Shown here piece by piece: positions 8,627 to 18,161 of a DNA stretch of 64,000 bases. Every line of letters begins with the position of its first letter. Position 1 is the first letter of the stretch. The notes beneath the pieces were generated by a model, which ran no database searches, was not told the DNA's origin, and was given only the letters and a program-made list of their open reading frames with translations. Made by a program: the position numbers and the translations under genes. The DNA lies in contig NZ_CP019706.1 in NCBI RefSeq assembly GCF_002101395.1, positions 2,976,001 to 3,040,000 on the forward strand, in the 5' to 3' direction. The stretch is from Pantoea alhagi. GTDB lineage: Bacteria > Pseudomonadota > Gammaproteobacteria > Enterobacterales > Enterobacteriaceae.

Positions 8627-9652
8627 TCAGGAGACCTTAGCGGGATCAAATGCGTCACGTACCGCTTCGCCGATAAAAATCAGCAGCGACAGTAAAATAG
8701 CCAGAGTAAAAAAGCCTGCCAGACCGAGCCAGGGTGCCTGCAGATTGTTTTTCCCCTGCAGCAGCAGCTCGCCGAGCGAAGGAGAGCCGAGCGGCAGGCC
8801 AAAGCCCAGGAAATCGAGCGAGGTTAAGGTAGTGATTGAACCACACAAAATAAACGGCAGCCAGGTCAGGGTCGCGACCATCGCATTGGGTAAAATATGG
8901 CGCTGCATAATCCGGCTGTCGCTGACGCCCAGCGCGGTTGCCGCCCGAATATAGTCAAAGTTGCGGGTGCGCAAAAACTCGGCGCGCACCACGCCGACCA
9001 GGCTCATCCAGCCAAATGCCACGGTAATCGCCAGTAACCACCAGAAGCCGGGCTGGACTACGCTGGAAAGCAGAATAATCAAAAACAGCGTCGGCATACC
9101 GGACCAGATTTCAATAATACGTTGACCAAACAGATCCACTTTGCCGCCAAAATAGCCCTGCATCGCGCCCACCGTAATACCGATAACGCTGGAAATCAGC
9201 GTCAGCATCAGGCCAAACAGCAGAGAAATGCGAGTGCCGTACAGAATACGCGCCAGCACATCGCCGCCGTTGGCGTCGGTACCCAGCCAGTTTTGCGTAG
9301 AGGGCGGAGAAGGGAAGGGGACTTTCGTGGCAAAATTAATGGTGTCGTCATCAAAGCGGATCGGCGCCCACAGCGCCCAGCCATCCTGCGTCAGACGCTG
9401 TTTCAGCCACGGGTCCTGATAATCTGCTGCGGTGGCAAAAGGGCCGCCGAAATCACTTTCGCTATAGTTAAACAGCAGCGGGGCATACCAGCGATCCTGA
9501 TAATGCACCAATAGCGGCTTGTCGTTAGCCAGCAGCTCCGCGCCCAGACAGAGTATAAAGATCAGCGCAAACAGCCACAGCGACCAGTAGCCGCGACGGT
9601 TTTGCCTGAAGCGCTGCCAGCGCGCCTGGTTTACCGGGCTTAAACGGCTCAT
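8627..9652 (-). CDS. yejE: Oligopeptide ABC transporter permease YejE
   Basis: A 341-residue inner-membrane permease of the OppC/DppC type. The first helix (YWSLWLFALIFILCLGAELL) comes early. A long periplasmic insert follows, with a TQNWLGTDANGGDVLARILYG element typical of this family, and then the transport helices. The EAA-like loop is near the end (AATALGVSDSRIMQRHILPNA). Its start codon overlaps the yejB stop (TAATG), consistent with one transcript yejA-B-E-F. Confidence 0.95.
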   Translation of the reverse strand: MSRLSPVNQARWQRFRQNRRGYWSLWLFALIFILCLGAELLANDKPLLVHYQDRWYAPLLFNYSESDFGGPFATAADYQDPWLKQRLTQDGWALWAPIRFDDDTINFATKVPFPSPPSTQNWLGTDANGGDVLARILYGTRISLLFGLMLTLISSVIGITVGAMQGYFGGKVDLFGQRIIEIWSGMPTLFLIILLSSVVQPGFWWLLAITVAFGWMSLVGVVRAEFLRTRNFDYIRAATALGVSDSRIMQRHILPNAMVATLTWLPFILCGSITTLTSLDFLGFGLPLGSPSLGELLLQGKNNLQAPWLGLAGFFTLAILLSLLIFIGEAVRDAFDPAKVS

Positions 9653-10737
9653 TATCGTCCCTCAAAGTCGATGCGAGGATCGACCAGCGTATAGGTAATA
9701 TCGCTTAAGATATTGAGCAGCAGGCCGATCAGGGTAAAAATATACAGCGTACCAAACATCACCGGATAGTCGCGCTGGATGGTGGCGTTATAGCCCAGCA
9801 GGCCCAGACCGTTAAGTGAAAACATGACTTCGATCAGCAGCGAGCCGGTGAAAAACATGCTGATAAAGGTGGCGGGGAATCCCGCGATAACCAACAGCAT
9901 GGCGTTGCGAAATACATGCCGGTAGAGAATTTTGTTTTCATCCAGCCCTTTTGCACGTGCGGTCACCACATACTGTTTACGTATCTCATCCAGAAAGGAA
10001 TTTTTCGTTAGCATGGTTAAGGTGGCAAAGCCGCCGATTACCGTCGCCACTACCGGCAGCGTAATATGCCAAAAGTAGTCAGCGATTTTTTCATACCAGG
10101 GCAGCGTAGCAAACTGCGGCGAAGTCAGGCCGCGCAATGGAAACCAATCCAGATAACTGCCGCCGGCAAACAGCACAATCAGCATGATGCCAAACAGAAA
10201 GGCGGGGATCGCATAACCAATGATAATCAGGGTGCTGCTCCAGACATCAAAGGCGCTGCCGTTGCGTACTGCTTTTTTAATACCCAGCGGAATCGACACC
10301 AGATAGATAATCAGCGTACTCCACAGGCCAAGCGATATCGACACCGGCAGGCTCTCTTTAATCATCTGGATCACCGAGGCGCTGCGGAACAGGCTATCGC
10401 CGAAATCAAAGCGAATATAGTCCCACAACAGGTTGAAATAGCGCTCGTGTAGCGGTTTATCGAAACCGTAACGTTTGGTGATCTCTGCGATGACTTCAGG
10501 ATCGAGGCCGCGCGAGCCGCGATACTGGCTATCGCCCGGCGAGCTGTTAAGTATTGCCCGGCTGTTTTCCGCGCCGCCACTGCCGGGCAGACCGGTGGTC
10601 TGGCCAAACTGCGCGTTAGCCAGCGCCTGTTCTACCGGGCCGCCGGGGGCAATCTGCACAATAAAAAAATTCAGCGTAATGATCGCCCACAGCGTGGGGA
10701 TAATCAGCAGTAAACGACGAATCAAATAAGCGCCCAA
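9652..10737 (-). CDS. yejB: Oligopeptide ABC transporter permease YejB
   Basis: A 361-residue permease of the OppB/DppB type (E. coli YejB: 364). It begins MGAYLIRRLLLIIPTLWAI, the usual N-terminal helix of OppB proteins. The EAA loop appears as VTARAKGLDENKILYRHVFRNA and the end is DPRIDFEGR. It pairs with YejE to form the membrane channel of the peptide importer. It is in one operon with yejA, nine bases away, and with yejE. Confidence 0.95.
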   Translation of the reverse strand: MGAYLIRRLLLIIPTLWAIITLNFFIVQIAPGGPVEQALANAQFGQTTGLPGSGGAENSRAILNSSPGDSQYRGSRGLDPEVIAEITKRYGFDKPLHERYFNLLWDYIRFDFGDSLFRSASVIQMIKESLPVSISLGLWSTLIIYLVSIPLGIKKAVRNGSAFDVWSSTLIIIGYAIPAFLFGIMLIVLFAGGSYLDWFPLRGLTSPQFATLPWYEKIADYFWHITLPVVATVIGGFATLTMLTKNSFLDEIRKQYVVTARAKGLDENKILYRHVFRNAMLLVIAGFPATFISMFFTGSLLIEVMFSLNGLGLLGYNATIQRDYPVMFGTLYIFTLIGLLLNILSDITYTLVDPRIDFEGR

Positions 10738-10746
10738 GTTGACTCC

Positions 10747-12552
10747 TTAACGCCGCTGGGCCGGCAATTTTTCAGCCTTGTTCACATCGTACCACCAGTT
10801 CTCCAGCCCGACGGAAAAGGCGGGCGTTACGGTGGGATGTGAAAATTTATTCCACCAGGCATAGCGGTCACTGGCACCATACCACATCGGGATCATGTAA
10901 TAGTTCCACAGCAGGATGCGGTCCAGTGCGCGCCCTAACGGCAACAGCGCCGCCTTATCGCCCTGATGCGCCAGAATACGATCGATTAACGCATCCAGCA
11001 CCGGACTTTTTACCCGTGGCCGGTTCCAGCTGGAATCGATAAACGGTGACTGCCAGAGCTGACTAAGGCTGCTGTTTGGCCAGGGCGTGGCGTAATAGTG
11101 CCCTGGCGTCATATCATAATCACCACCTCGCAGCCGCCGTAAATATTGCGAGCTGTCGACCCGGCGAATATCAACGGTAATGCCTAAACGCTTTAGACTG
11201 TGTTGGAAGGGGAGTACCCAGGCGATATTACCACCGCTCGGCAGCAGTAGTTCAAAACGAAACGGCTGTCCGGCGCTGTTAACCAACTGCTGATTTTTAA
11301 GCTGCCAGCCCGCCTGCTTTAGCAGCGCCAGCGCTTTGAGCAAGTTGGCGCGATCGTAGCCGCTGCCGTCGCTGCGCGGCGGCTGATAACGCTCGCTGAA
11401 TACCTCATCCGGAATTTGACCTTTATACGGCGCGAGGATCGCCAGTTCCGCAGCATCCGGGTAGCCGCGTGCGGCATATTCGGTATTCTGGAAATAGCTG
11501 CTGCTGCGTAAATAGGCACCATAAAACAGCGCTTTGTTCATCCATTCGAAATCAAAGGCCAGCGTTAATGCCTGACGCACCCGGCGGTCGTTGAACAGCG
11601 GTTTTTCATTATTAAATGCCAGCCAGGCCGTATCGGTGGTGACCTGATTCGGTCGCGCCTCTTTCACGATCTGTTGCTGATCGAAACTGCTGCCACGGTA
11701 CTGGATCGCCCAGTTCTTGGCCGAGCCTTCAGCGCGGAAATCTGAGGCACCCGCTTTAAACGCCTCAAAAGCGACATTGTCATCCAGGTAATAGTCATAG
11801 CGGATGGTATCGAAATTAAAGCGGCCTTTGTTTACCGGCAGATCGGCGGCCCAGTAATCTTTAACGCGCGAGTAGGTAATATACTGACCAATTTTATAGG
11901 CGCTGATACGGTAGGGGCCGCTGGAGAGCGGCGGATAGCCCAGCGGCTCGTTGAATTTACGCGACTGCCAGAATTTCTCCGACAGCACCACCATGTTAAA
12001 CAGTCCCAGCATCAGGCTTTTATCCGCTTTCGGCAGCTCAATGCGCACCGTCAGCCGTGAAATCGCTTTTACCGTAACCCCTTTATAGACCAGACGAAAT
12101 GAGGTTACGCCTTCGGTCATAAACTTTTCAAAGGTAAAGGCGACATCCTGTGCGGTAATCGGCGAACCGTCATGAAAGCGGGCACGAGGATTGAGCGTGA
12201 TCTCCGCCCACTTAAAATCGGCGGGATAGCGAGCATACTCCGCAATCAATGGATAGTAGCTGCCGAGCTCATCGTCAGAGGTAGCGAACAGCCGATCGTA
12301 CAGCGTAATGGTTCCTTCGCCAGGATAGCCGCGAGAGGCAAAGCGGTTAAAGTTATCGTAATTACCTATCACCGCCAGGGTAATTTTACCGCCTTTCGGC
12401 GCAGCCGGATTAGCGTAATCGTAATGGGTGAAATTTGCGTCATATTTTGGCTCGCCCAGCTCGGCAAAAGCGTGGCCTTCCTGAATGATTTCAGCCCACG
12501 CAGCAGGCGCTGCGCCAATAGCAAGAGCCAGTATAAGCAGACGAATTAACAT
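10747..12552 (-). CDS. yejA: Periplasmic oligopeptide-binding protein YejA
   Basis: A 601-residue solute-binding protein of family 5 (SBP_bac_5). The signal peptide is MLIRLLILALAIGAAPAAWA with cleavage after AWA. The mature protein opens with HAFAELGEPKYDANFTHYDY, close to E. coli YejA as I recall it. It captures oligopeptides in the periplasm for YejBEF. It is the first gene of the minus-strand operon; the promoter should lie in the 45 bases after pdeN or further upstream. Confidence 0.95.
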   Translation of the reverse strand: MLIRLLILALAIGAAPAAWAEIIQEGHAFAELGEPKYDANFTHYDYANPAAPKGGKITLAVIGNYDNFNRFASRGYPGEGTITLYDRLFATSDDELGSYYPLIAEYARYPADFKWAEITLNPRARFHDGSPITAQDVAFTFEKFMTEGVTSFRLVYKGVTVKAISRLTVRIELPKADKSLMLGLFNMVVLSEKFWQSRKFNEPLGYPPLSSGPYRISAYKIGQYITYSRVKDYWAADLPVNKGRFNFDTIRYDYYLDDNVAFEAFKAGASDFRAEGSAKNWAIQYRGSSFDQQQIVKEARPNQVTTDTAWLAFNNEKPLFNDRRVRQALTLAFDFEWMNKALFYGAYLRSSSYFQNTEYAARGYPDAAELAILAPYKGQIPDEVFSERYQPPRSDGSGYDRANLLKALALLKQAGWQLKNQQLVNSAGQPFRFELLLPSGGNIAWVLPFQHSLKRLGITVDIRRVDSSQYLRRLRGGDYDMTPGHYYATPWPNSSLSQLWQSPFIDSSWNRPRVKSPVLDALIDRILAHQGDKAALLPLGRALDRILLWNYYMIPMWYGASDRYAWWNKFSHPTVTPAFSVGLENWWYDVNKAEKLPAQRR

Positions 12553-12597
12553 TAAATCGGTTATCTCCCGAAAAAACAGGCGGCGCGGTGGACGCCG

Positions 12598-14190
12598 TCA
12601 AGAACCAGCGGGCTGAGCATCGGCTCGCTCGGCCTGCTGCTTTTGCAAATATTGGATAAGCTGCTCAGGCGGTAACGGGCGGCTAAACAGATAACCCTGC
12701 ATATGCGTTACGCCGCGCTTAATCAGCCAGGCGGCCTGTTCCTCCGTCTCCACGCCTTCGGCAACGGTTTTCAAGTTTAGCTTACGCGCCAGCGTCAGAA
12801 CCGCATCCAGCACTGGCGAAGTGACCGTTTCCATGCCGATACTTTGCACAAAACCACGATCGATTTTCAAATAGTCAAAGCTAAATTTCTCCAGATAGAT
12901 CAGCGCGCTGTGACCGGTACCAAAATCATCAATCGCGATAGTGATCTGCTGTTCGTGCAGCCAGTCAAATACTGCCGCCGCCTTTTGCCCGGCAACCATG
13001 GTGCGTTCGGTTATTTCAAATACGTAATTAAAATGCGCAGGCGGCATGCTGGCAATCCACTCATTCACATCCTGGCGAAAACCTGAGGCAGAGAGATGCC
13101 CTGGTGCAATATTCAGCCCCATTGTAGCGCCCGACGGGAGATGGCAGCAAAGCAGCCGGGCATCCTGCGCGACCAGTCTGAACAGATGGCGCGTCAGCGG
13201 GACGATCATATTCTGGCTTTCAGCATAGGTAATAAAGGCATCAGGCGGAATAGGGCCGGTTACCGGATGCGTCCAGCGCAGCAGCGCCTCCAGCCCGTAG
13301 ACGCGGCCGGTTGCTGCTTCGATCAACGGCTGATAAACCACGTGAAATTCATTACGTTTGATGCCCAGCAAAATCTCTTTGCCGGGGCGCAGACGCAGTG
13401 AAAAGAGCAGCCAGCTGACCGACGCGACAATCAATGCCAGCAGCAGGCCAGCCAGTAACACGAAAGCGATATCGCGTACCGTGAGTTCTTCACCGTACAG
13501 ATAGAAGGTCAACGCGTAACCCGGCAGGCTAAACTGACGCAGGGCGGTAGCGGGCAGCGCCATGCGCGGAACCAGTTTATTACTCCAGGTGAGCAGCGCC
13601 TTATCGCCTGATACGATTGCCAGTCCATCCAGGCTCTCCTGATTCGCTGCCAGCAACAGCAAAGGCGTCATATTAACGTCCAGCGTGGCGAGTATGCCCT
13701 GACTGGCAGCACTGGGATGCTGTAGCCACAGCAGGATCGCGGGCTGATGGGGAAGCATGGGCGTGCCGCCGACCAACGCAACATCATATGGACGCGACAG
13801 CACCAGTGAGGAGGAAAAATTACGCACCGGCAGCAGAAAAGCGCCGGTAGCCGATGAACACCAGGCCTGGCCGTCGCGCACCAGCATGATAGTGCGAATA
13901 TCGTTGATAAAGGCTGCGCGCGAGGTAAGTATGCTACCGACGCGCTGACAGCTATCGTTAGTATACTTAAGTAGCGGCAGCAGATTTTTCTGCAGATTAT
14001 TAAACAAATTCTGCATATAAACCTTGCTGGCATTGGCCAGCAGATCATGTTGCTGCGCCCGCTTGTGTTGAATAATAAACAGAGTAGCGGTGCTAAAAAG
14101 AAGAAAGAAAATGAGACCCGCAACGGTACTGATCCAGGCTATCCGGCGCGGATGATCCGCTTGGCGCTTTATAACTTTGGACAATGGCAT
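12598..14190 (-). CDS. pdeN: c-di-GMP phosphodiesterase PdeN (Rtn), CSS-motif/EAL
   Basis: A 530-residue membrane enzyme. An N-terminal helix (about residues 19-40) and a second helix (about 236-256) flank a periplasmic CSS-motif domain containing WCSSATG. The cytoplasmic EAL domain follows: catalytic EALLRW, the IDDFGTGHSALIYL loop, LKIDRGFV and AEGVE are all intact, so it should hydrolyse c-di-GMP. In CSS-EAL proteins, cysteine redox state in the periplasm is thought to control proteolysis and activity. An SD of GGGAG precedes the start. It sits between yejA and mepS, as rtn does in E. coli. Confidence 0.92.
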   Translation of the reverse strand: MPLSKVIKRQADHPRRIAWISTVAGLIFFLLFSTATLFIIQHKRAQQHDLLANASKVYMQNLFNNLQKNLLPLLKYTNDSCQRVGSILTSRAAFINDIRTIMLVRDGQAWCSSATGAFLLPVRNFSSSLVLSRPYDVALVGGTPMLPHQPAILLWLQHPSAASQGILATLDVNMTPLLLLAANQESLDGLAIVSGDKALLTWSNKLVPRMALPATALRQFSLPGYALTFYLYGEELTVRDIAFVLLAGLLLALIVASVSWLLFSLRLRPGKEILLGIKRNEFHVVYQPLIEAATGRVYGLEALLRWTHPVTGPIPPDAFITYAESQNMIVPLTRHLFRLVAQDARLLCCHLPSGATMGLNIAPGHLSASGFRQDVNEWIASMPPAHFNYVFEITERTMVAGQKAAAVFDWLHEQQITIAIDDFGTGHSALIYLEKFSFDYLKIDRGFVQSIGMETVTSPVLDAVLTLARKLNLKTVAEGVETEEQAAWLIKRGVTHMQGYLFSRPLPPEQLIQYLQKQQAERADAQPAGS

Positions 14191-14356
14191 TGGGCATAAT
14201 CTCCCGCTTTAGCCTTTTTTATAGTGAGAATTAGTACAGCCAGTATCTGGTAATAAGAAACGGAGAATATAACGAGTGAGGCTGTATGTCTTGCTATTCT
14301 GGAGTAAAGGTTTTTAGTAGGGCATTTTTTTCAAAAGCTGTGTATTCGGGGCGAAA

Positions 14357-14382
14357 AAAAACGCTGCCGGGGCAGCGTTTTT
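14357..14382. terminator. Terminator downstream of mepS
   Basis: AAAAACGCTGCC pairs with GGCAGCGTTTTT, giving A and T runs on both strands. It lies about 35 bases beyond the mepS stop and serves mepS on the minus strand. Confidence 0.85.
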
Positions 14383-14417
14383 AATTGCTCATTAATATCA
14401 AACTTCAGGGAGAAGAA

Positions 14418-14990
14418 TTAACTTTGTGTTCGGCTCAATACGCGTCGTGCTTCGCGATAACGATTTTTCCAGTATGAATCGTTGAGGCTGGAGATCATAA
14501 CACCGCTGCTGGTCGAAGCATGGACAAAATTGTCGTTGCCCAGGTAAATCCCTACGTGACGGCCGGTTGAGCCCGCACGGAACAGCACCAGATCGCCAGG
14601 ACGCAGCTTGGTTCGCGCCACCTCACGGCCAGTTTCTTTTTGCTCTGAAGTTGAGCGCGGCAGATCAAGACCGAATTGTTCACGGAAAGTGAGTTGTACA
14701 AATGCGGAACAATCAATGCCACGTTTAGTGGTACCGCCTAAACGATAACGCACGCCTTTCCAGTCGGCATATTGTTCCAGAATGCGCGATTTAATATCGA
14801 CATTCTGCACCATTTGTTCAAATTCATCCTGAGACGCTTGAAGTAAAAAACCATTCTGGTTATTCACTGCATGGGTCTCAGTTTGCGCATTTTGTCCGTG
14901 ATGACCACTACATGCTGAGAGTAATGTCGCCAGCGCGACAGCAGGGATTACCCGCAAGATATATCTCAGAAACGGTTGAGATTTGACCAT
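14418..14990 (-). CDS. mepS: Murein DD-endopeptidase MepS (Spr)
   Basis: A 190-residue lipoprotein of the NlpC/P60 family. The lipobox LSAC places the lipidated Cys at residue 27. The catalytic triad is visible as Cys94 (GIDCSAF), His145 (GRHVGIYL) and His157 (FVHAS). It cleaves D-Ala-mDAP crosslinks so that peptidoglycan can expand; in E. coli its level is set by NlpI-Prc proteolysis. The family length is about 188. It has its own terminator and a long, T-rich upstream region. Confidence 0.96.
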   Translation of the reverse strand: MVKSQPFLRYILRVIPAVALATLLSACSGHHGQNAQTETHAVNNQNGFLLQASQDEFEQMVQNVDIKSRILEQYADWKGVRYRLGGTTKRGIDCSAFVQLTFREQFGLDLPRSTSEQKETGREVARTKLRPGDLVLFRAGSTGRHVGIYLGNDNFVHASTSSGVMISSLNDSYWKNRYREARRVLSRTQS

Positions 14991-15510
14991 TGTGTTTATT
15001 ATCCCTTGAAGTCCTTACGACCGGAGGTCGCTGATTAATGAGCAAAACGGCACGAGATTAAATACTCCCAGCACATAAGACAATTTCTGAATCTTTAAAA
15101 TGTGTGAATACGCACATTTTTTATTTACAGAAGCGTACATTACGTACGACTTTTGTCTGGCTGTGGCTGAGGTTAACCGATTGCAAGCCGCATGGCGAGT
15201 GGTTTTACGCACTTTTTTATAGGTTTTTTTGATGTGAAATCAATACATAACCATTTGGCTACTTTATCGACAACTTTGTGCAAATAATGGCGGGATTAAA
15301 GGGGCTTTAACCGGTCAATTTATCGGATGGCGGCTGTTTTCAGAAAAAACAGGCTGGACAAGCAGGGCCGCCCGCCAATATTCAGGCCGGGCGGTCATCA
15401 CTATTTCTTTTACGTCGCTAATTAGCAGACTCATGACCAGGAAATAAAAAAGCCCCGTCGGCAATAACCTGACGGGGCTTTTCACGGTTTCGACACGCGC
15501 AGGCAGAAGC
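14991..15510. other. Intergenic region between mepS and lpxT
   Basis: About 520 bases with no convincing gene. It holds the upstream region of mepS, an AT-rich inverted repeat (AAAATGTG at 15097-15104 with CACATTTT at 15113-15120, followed by two more T) and the lpxT terminator at 15446-15482. Two minus-strand reading frames (15015-15212 and 15315-15575) have no ribosome binding site or recognisable protein. Confidence 0.6.
15446..15482 (-). terminator. Intrinsic terminator of lpxT
   Basis: On the minus strand GCCCCGTC pairs with GACGGGGC around an 11-base loop and is followed by six T. It lies about 28 bases after the lpxT stop. Confidence 0.88.
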
Positions 15511-16224
15511 TTAGCGCGGTAAACCAGGTTTATATTTGCCGGGCAGGGTGCGCCAGAGCCAGTTAACCAGCACATCGCTGGCTGGCGTTATCAGCCACCA
15601 GCTCAGACCAACCAGCACCACCGAGAGCGAACCTACCGCAACATCGGTAAACCAGTGCGCGCCCGCCATAATGCGCGGCAGCGAAAACAGCACCACAATA
15701 ACCAGCGCAATAGCAAAAGCCCTTTTGCCCAGGTAGCGCAGCATAAAGCAGGCAAAGATCATCAGCATCATGCCGTGATCGCCTGGGAAGCTGTCTTTGG
15801 AAGCATCCTTGGCAGGAATGCCGGTCAGCTCGCTTACGCGATAAGCCTGTTCAAAAAACAGCGTCGGGCTGCTGTGTTTTACCGGCAGCAGATGGCCGAG
15901 CTGGTTGAGCACTACCGCCGTCAACAGCATACAAATGCCGATCGCCAGCATACGGCGACGCTCTTGCGGCGTTTCACGCAACCAGTATGACCAGTACAGC
16001 AGGCCCATCGCCAGCAGCGATACCGCATCAAAGCCGCGATAATTAGTGATCGCCAGCAATAAGGCAAACGCATGACTGGTGGCCATATGCTGGTTAAACC
16101 AGAGAAAAATCGCGCTGTCGATGCTGAACCAGGCACCGTGATGTTCAGGCACGAACCAGGATAAAAACAGCGCCACTCCAAGTAAGTTCAGCAGCAGAAT
16201 AATCGCCAAACGTTTTGCGTTCAT
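15511..16224 (-). CDS. lpxT: Kdo2-lipid A phosphotransferase LpxT (YeiU)
   Basis: A 237-residue PAP2-family membrane protein with about six helices. The phosphatase signature is present: KDASKDSFPGDHGMM and, later, PRIMAGAHWFTDV with the conserved Arg and His. LpxT moves a phosphate from undecaprenyl pyrophosphate to lipid A at the periplasmic face, giving the 1-diphosphate form. The order mepS-lpxT-yeiR matches E. coli. It is followed by a strong terminator. Confidence 0.93.
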   Translation of the reverse strand: MNAKRLAIILLLNLLGVALFLSWFVPEHHGAWFSIDSAIFLWFNQHMATSHAFALLLAITNYRGFDAVSLLAMGLLYWSYWLRETPQERRRMLAIGICMLLTAVVLNQLGHLLPVKHSSPTLFFEQAYRVSELTGIPAKDASKDSFPGDHGMMLMIFACFMLRYLGKRAFAIALVIVVLFSLPRIMAGAHWFTDVAVGSLSVVLVGLSWWLITPASDVLVNWLWRTLPGKYKPGLPR

Positions 16225-16262
16225 ATGGAACTCACAGCAAAGGTCAAAAATAGCGACACAGA

Positions 16263-17246
16263 TTATGTCTTATCGCTTAAACGGAGTTTCAACAACTCGC
16301 TTTGTAGCTGGTTCCAGTCCGCTTCACTGTCGTGAATAATTTCGATACGGCTATCCGGCGGCGGCGCCTGGCGCGTCTCGATATGGAAATCGGCCCCCTG
16401 ACGATTAATGCTGACCGCGCCTTCAGCGATACGCATGACCCCTTTAACGCGTGTCACCGGAGCCAGGCGCGCCCACTCAAGAATGCCGATGGTATCGAAC
16501 AGCGTATCGCTGTCAAAAGCCCAGCCGCAGGCGTAATAGCCCTGACCCTGATTAAAGGCGCGACGCCAGCGCGCATTGCGATCGAGGCGTAGCGCTGAGA
16601 GCCCTGAACCATGGTGAGTATGCTGATGCGCCTCGCTCTGCGGTAGCGTGCGCAGATTATGGCGCGGTTGCGCCAACAGCGCCGGATCGATGCGGCCATA
16701 TTCGGTAGAGACCAGCAGACGGCCTGCCAGCGCCTCCGCCTGCCATTGCGCCAGCGCCTGTCGATCTTCTTCCTGCCAGCGATCCTGCTTGTTGGCGATG
16801 ATAATATCTGCCGCAGCCAGCTGATCGCGGAAATTTTCATTGGAACGTACGCGCGCATCACTTAGCTGACGCGGATCCAGCAGCGCCAGTGACGCCTGAA
16901 GCGTCAGCCAGGGCTGGTAAACTTCGGCGCTCAGCATATCCAGGATCTGTTTGGGATGACCCAGACCGGTGGGTTCGATCAGCAGGCGATCGAGCTGATG
17001 CTGACGTAGCAACATATTAAGCCCTACCTGCATGGGCAGACCATTAACGCAGCACATGCAGCCGCCGGGGATCTCTTTTAATACCGCGCCGCTTTCGGCC
17101 AGCAGGGCGCCATCGATACCGATTTCACCAAACTCATTTACCAGGATGGCCCAGTTTTCGCCTTCTGGTTTCTGCGCCAGCAGATGCAGGAGCGTGGTGG
17201 TTTTGCCGCTGCCAAGAAACCCGGTAATCAGGTTGACCTGGATCAT
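16263..17246 (-). CDS. yeiR: Zinc-binding GTPase YeiR (COG0523/CobW family)
   Basis: A 327-residue G3E-family GTPase. Walker A is GFLGSGKTT (residues about 9-17), the metal motif GGCMCC (CxCC) is near residue 63, and NKQD is the guanine-specificity motif. A His-rich stretch (HQHTHHG) follows in the middle, and the C-terminal CobW_C domain is present. E. coli YeiR binds zinc and hydrolyses GTP; the family is proposed to deliver metals. The SD AAAAGGAG is strong. A palindrome resembling a Zur box lies about 140 bases upstream (17387-17415). Confidence 0.93.
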   Translation of the reverse strand: MIQVNLITGFLGSGKTTTLLHLLAQKPEGENWAILVNEFGEIGIDGALLAESGAVLKEIPGGCMCCVNGLPMQVGLNMLLRQHQLDRLLIEPTGLGHPKQILDMLSAEVYQPWLTLQASLALLDPRQLSDARVRSNENFRDQLAAADIIIANKQDRWQEEDRQALAQWQAEALAGRLLVSTEYGRIDPALLAQPRHNLRTLPQSEAHQHTHHGSGLSALRLDRNARWRRAFNQGQGYYACGWAFDSDTLFDTIGILEWARLAPVTRVKGVMRIAEGAVSINRQGADFHIETRQAPPPDSRIEIIHDSEADWNQLQSELLKLRLSDKT

Positions 17247-17386
17247 AGAGATCTCCTTTTATTGATTAATTCGCTCTCTGCTGCTGCAAACATTATGTTT
17301 CATGGCGGCCTGGAGGAGTCGGGCTGCAATATCGCGGTAGCGCAGGGCGCATTAAACAGCGAGTGTTATCGTCAGCTATCAGCAAC

Positions 17387-17415
17387 AACCAAATGTTATA
17401 TTGTAACATTTGGTT
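17387..17415. promoter_or_regulatory. Candidate Zur-binding palindrome upstream of yeiR
   Basis: Two perfect 12-bp arms, AACCAAATGTTA (17387-17398) and TAACATTTGGTT (17404-17415), surround TATTG. The core AAATGTTATATTGTAACATTT closely follows the enterobacterial Zur box as I recall it (AAATGTTATAnTATAACATTT). It lies between the yeiP stop and yeiR on the minus strand. A possible -10 element (TATAAC, minus strand) falls inside it. The lack of a T run argues against a terminator. Zur control of a zinc GTPase would make sense but is inferred. Confidence 0.65.
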
Positions 17416-17437
17416 GGGCGAAAGACAGATCGGAATT

Positions 17438-18010
17438 TTAGTCAGCGCGCCCCATATAACGGCGCTCGGCAATATGAATACGGATTTTGTCGCCGTTACT
17501 AAGATATTCCGGCACCTGAATAGATAATCCGGTTGCCATCACGGCGGGTTTGGTACGTGCGCTGGCTGAAGCGCCTTTAATGCCCGGCGAAGTATCCACA
17601 ATTTCCATATCAACGGTCTGCGGCAACTCAAGCGCCAGCACCTGACCATCCATCGTCAGCACTTGCATACCCGGCATCCCACCTTCAGGAATGAACAGCA
17701 GCTCTTCTTCGATTTGCTCTTTTTTCAGGATGTAAGGGGTATAGTCCTCTTCATCCATAAACACATATTCATCGCCATCAACATAAGAGAAGGTTACTGA
17801 GCGGCGAATCAGAGAGATAGCGTCAACGATATCGTCGCCTTTAAAACGCTCTTCTACTTTCATACCGGTACGAATATCGGTAAAACGCATTTTATATAAA
17901 GTCGAGGCGCCGCGTGCGCTGGGGCTTTGAATATCAATGTCTTTAACCAGCAGCAGCTTGCCGTTCCAGGTCACGGCCATACCGCGTTTAATTTCGTTAG
18001 CTTTTGGCAT
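17438..18010 (-). CDS. yeiP: Elongation factor P-like protein EfpL (YeiP)
   Basis: A 190-residue protein with the three beta-barrel domains of EF-P (KOW-like N-terminal, OB, C-terminal). At the tip of domain I, where EF-P carries the modified lysine, the sequence is SPSARGAS with Arg33. Hence it is the unmodified paralogue YeiP/EfpL rather than EF-P. EfpL is reported to relieve ribosome stalling at proline-containing and some other motifs. It is divergent from yeiW and followed by yeiR on the same strand. Confidence 0.95.
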   Translation of the reverse strand: MPKANEIKRGMAVTWNGKLLLVKDIDIQSPSARGASTLYKMRFTDIRTGMKVEERFKGDDIVDAISLIRRSVTFSYVDGDEYVFMDEEDYTPYILKKEQIEEELLFIPEGGMPGMQVLTMDGQVLALELPQTVDMEIVDTSPGIKGASASARTKPAVMATGLSIQVPEYLSNGDKIRIHIAERRYMGRAD

Positions 18011-18161
18011 CTACATTCTCTCTGCATCGTATAGTTAAGAATCGCGACAAAGTACTCCCGGCCAGCAGAACAGGCAAGATCCCGCAGCGATTTTTAACGG
18101 GTCAGATAGCAATTCATGAAACGGGCTGCTATTGTCGCGAGGTTTTCAGCGGGGGAATGTT

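Noticed and set aside
15015..15212. 65-codon minus-strand frame ahead of mepS
   Set aside because: No ribosome site, odd composition, and it spans an inverted repeat in a likely leader region.
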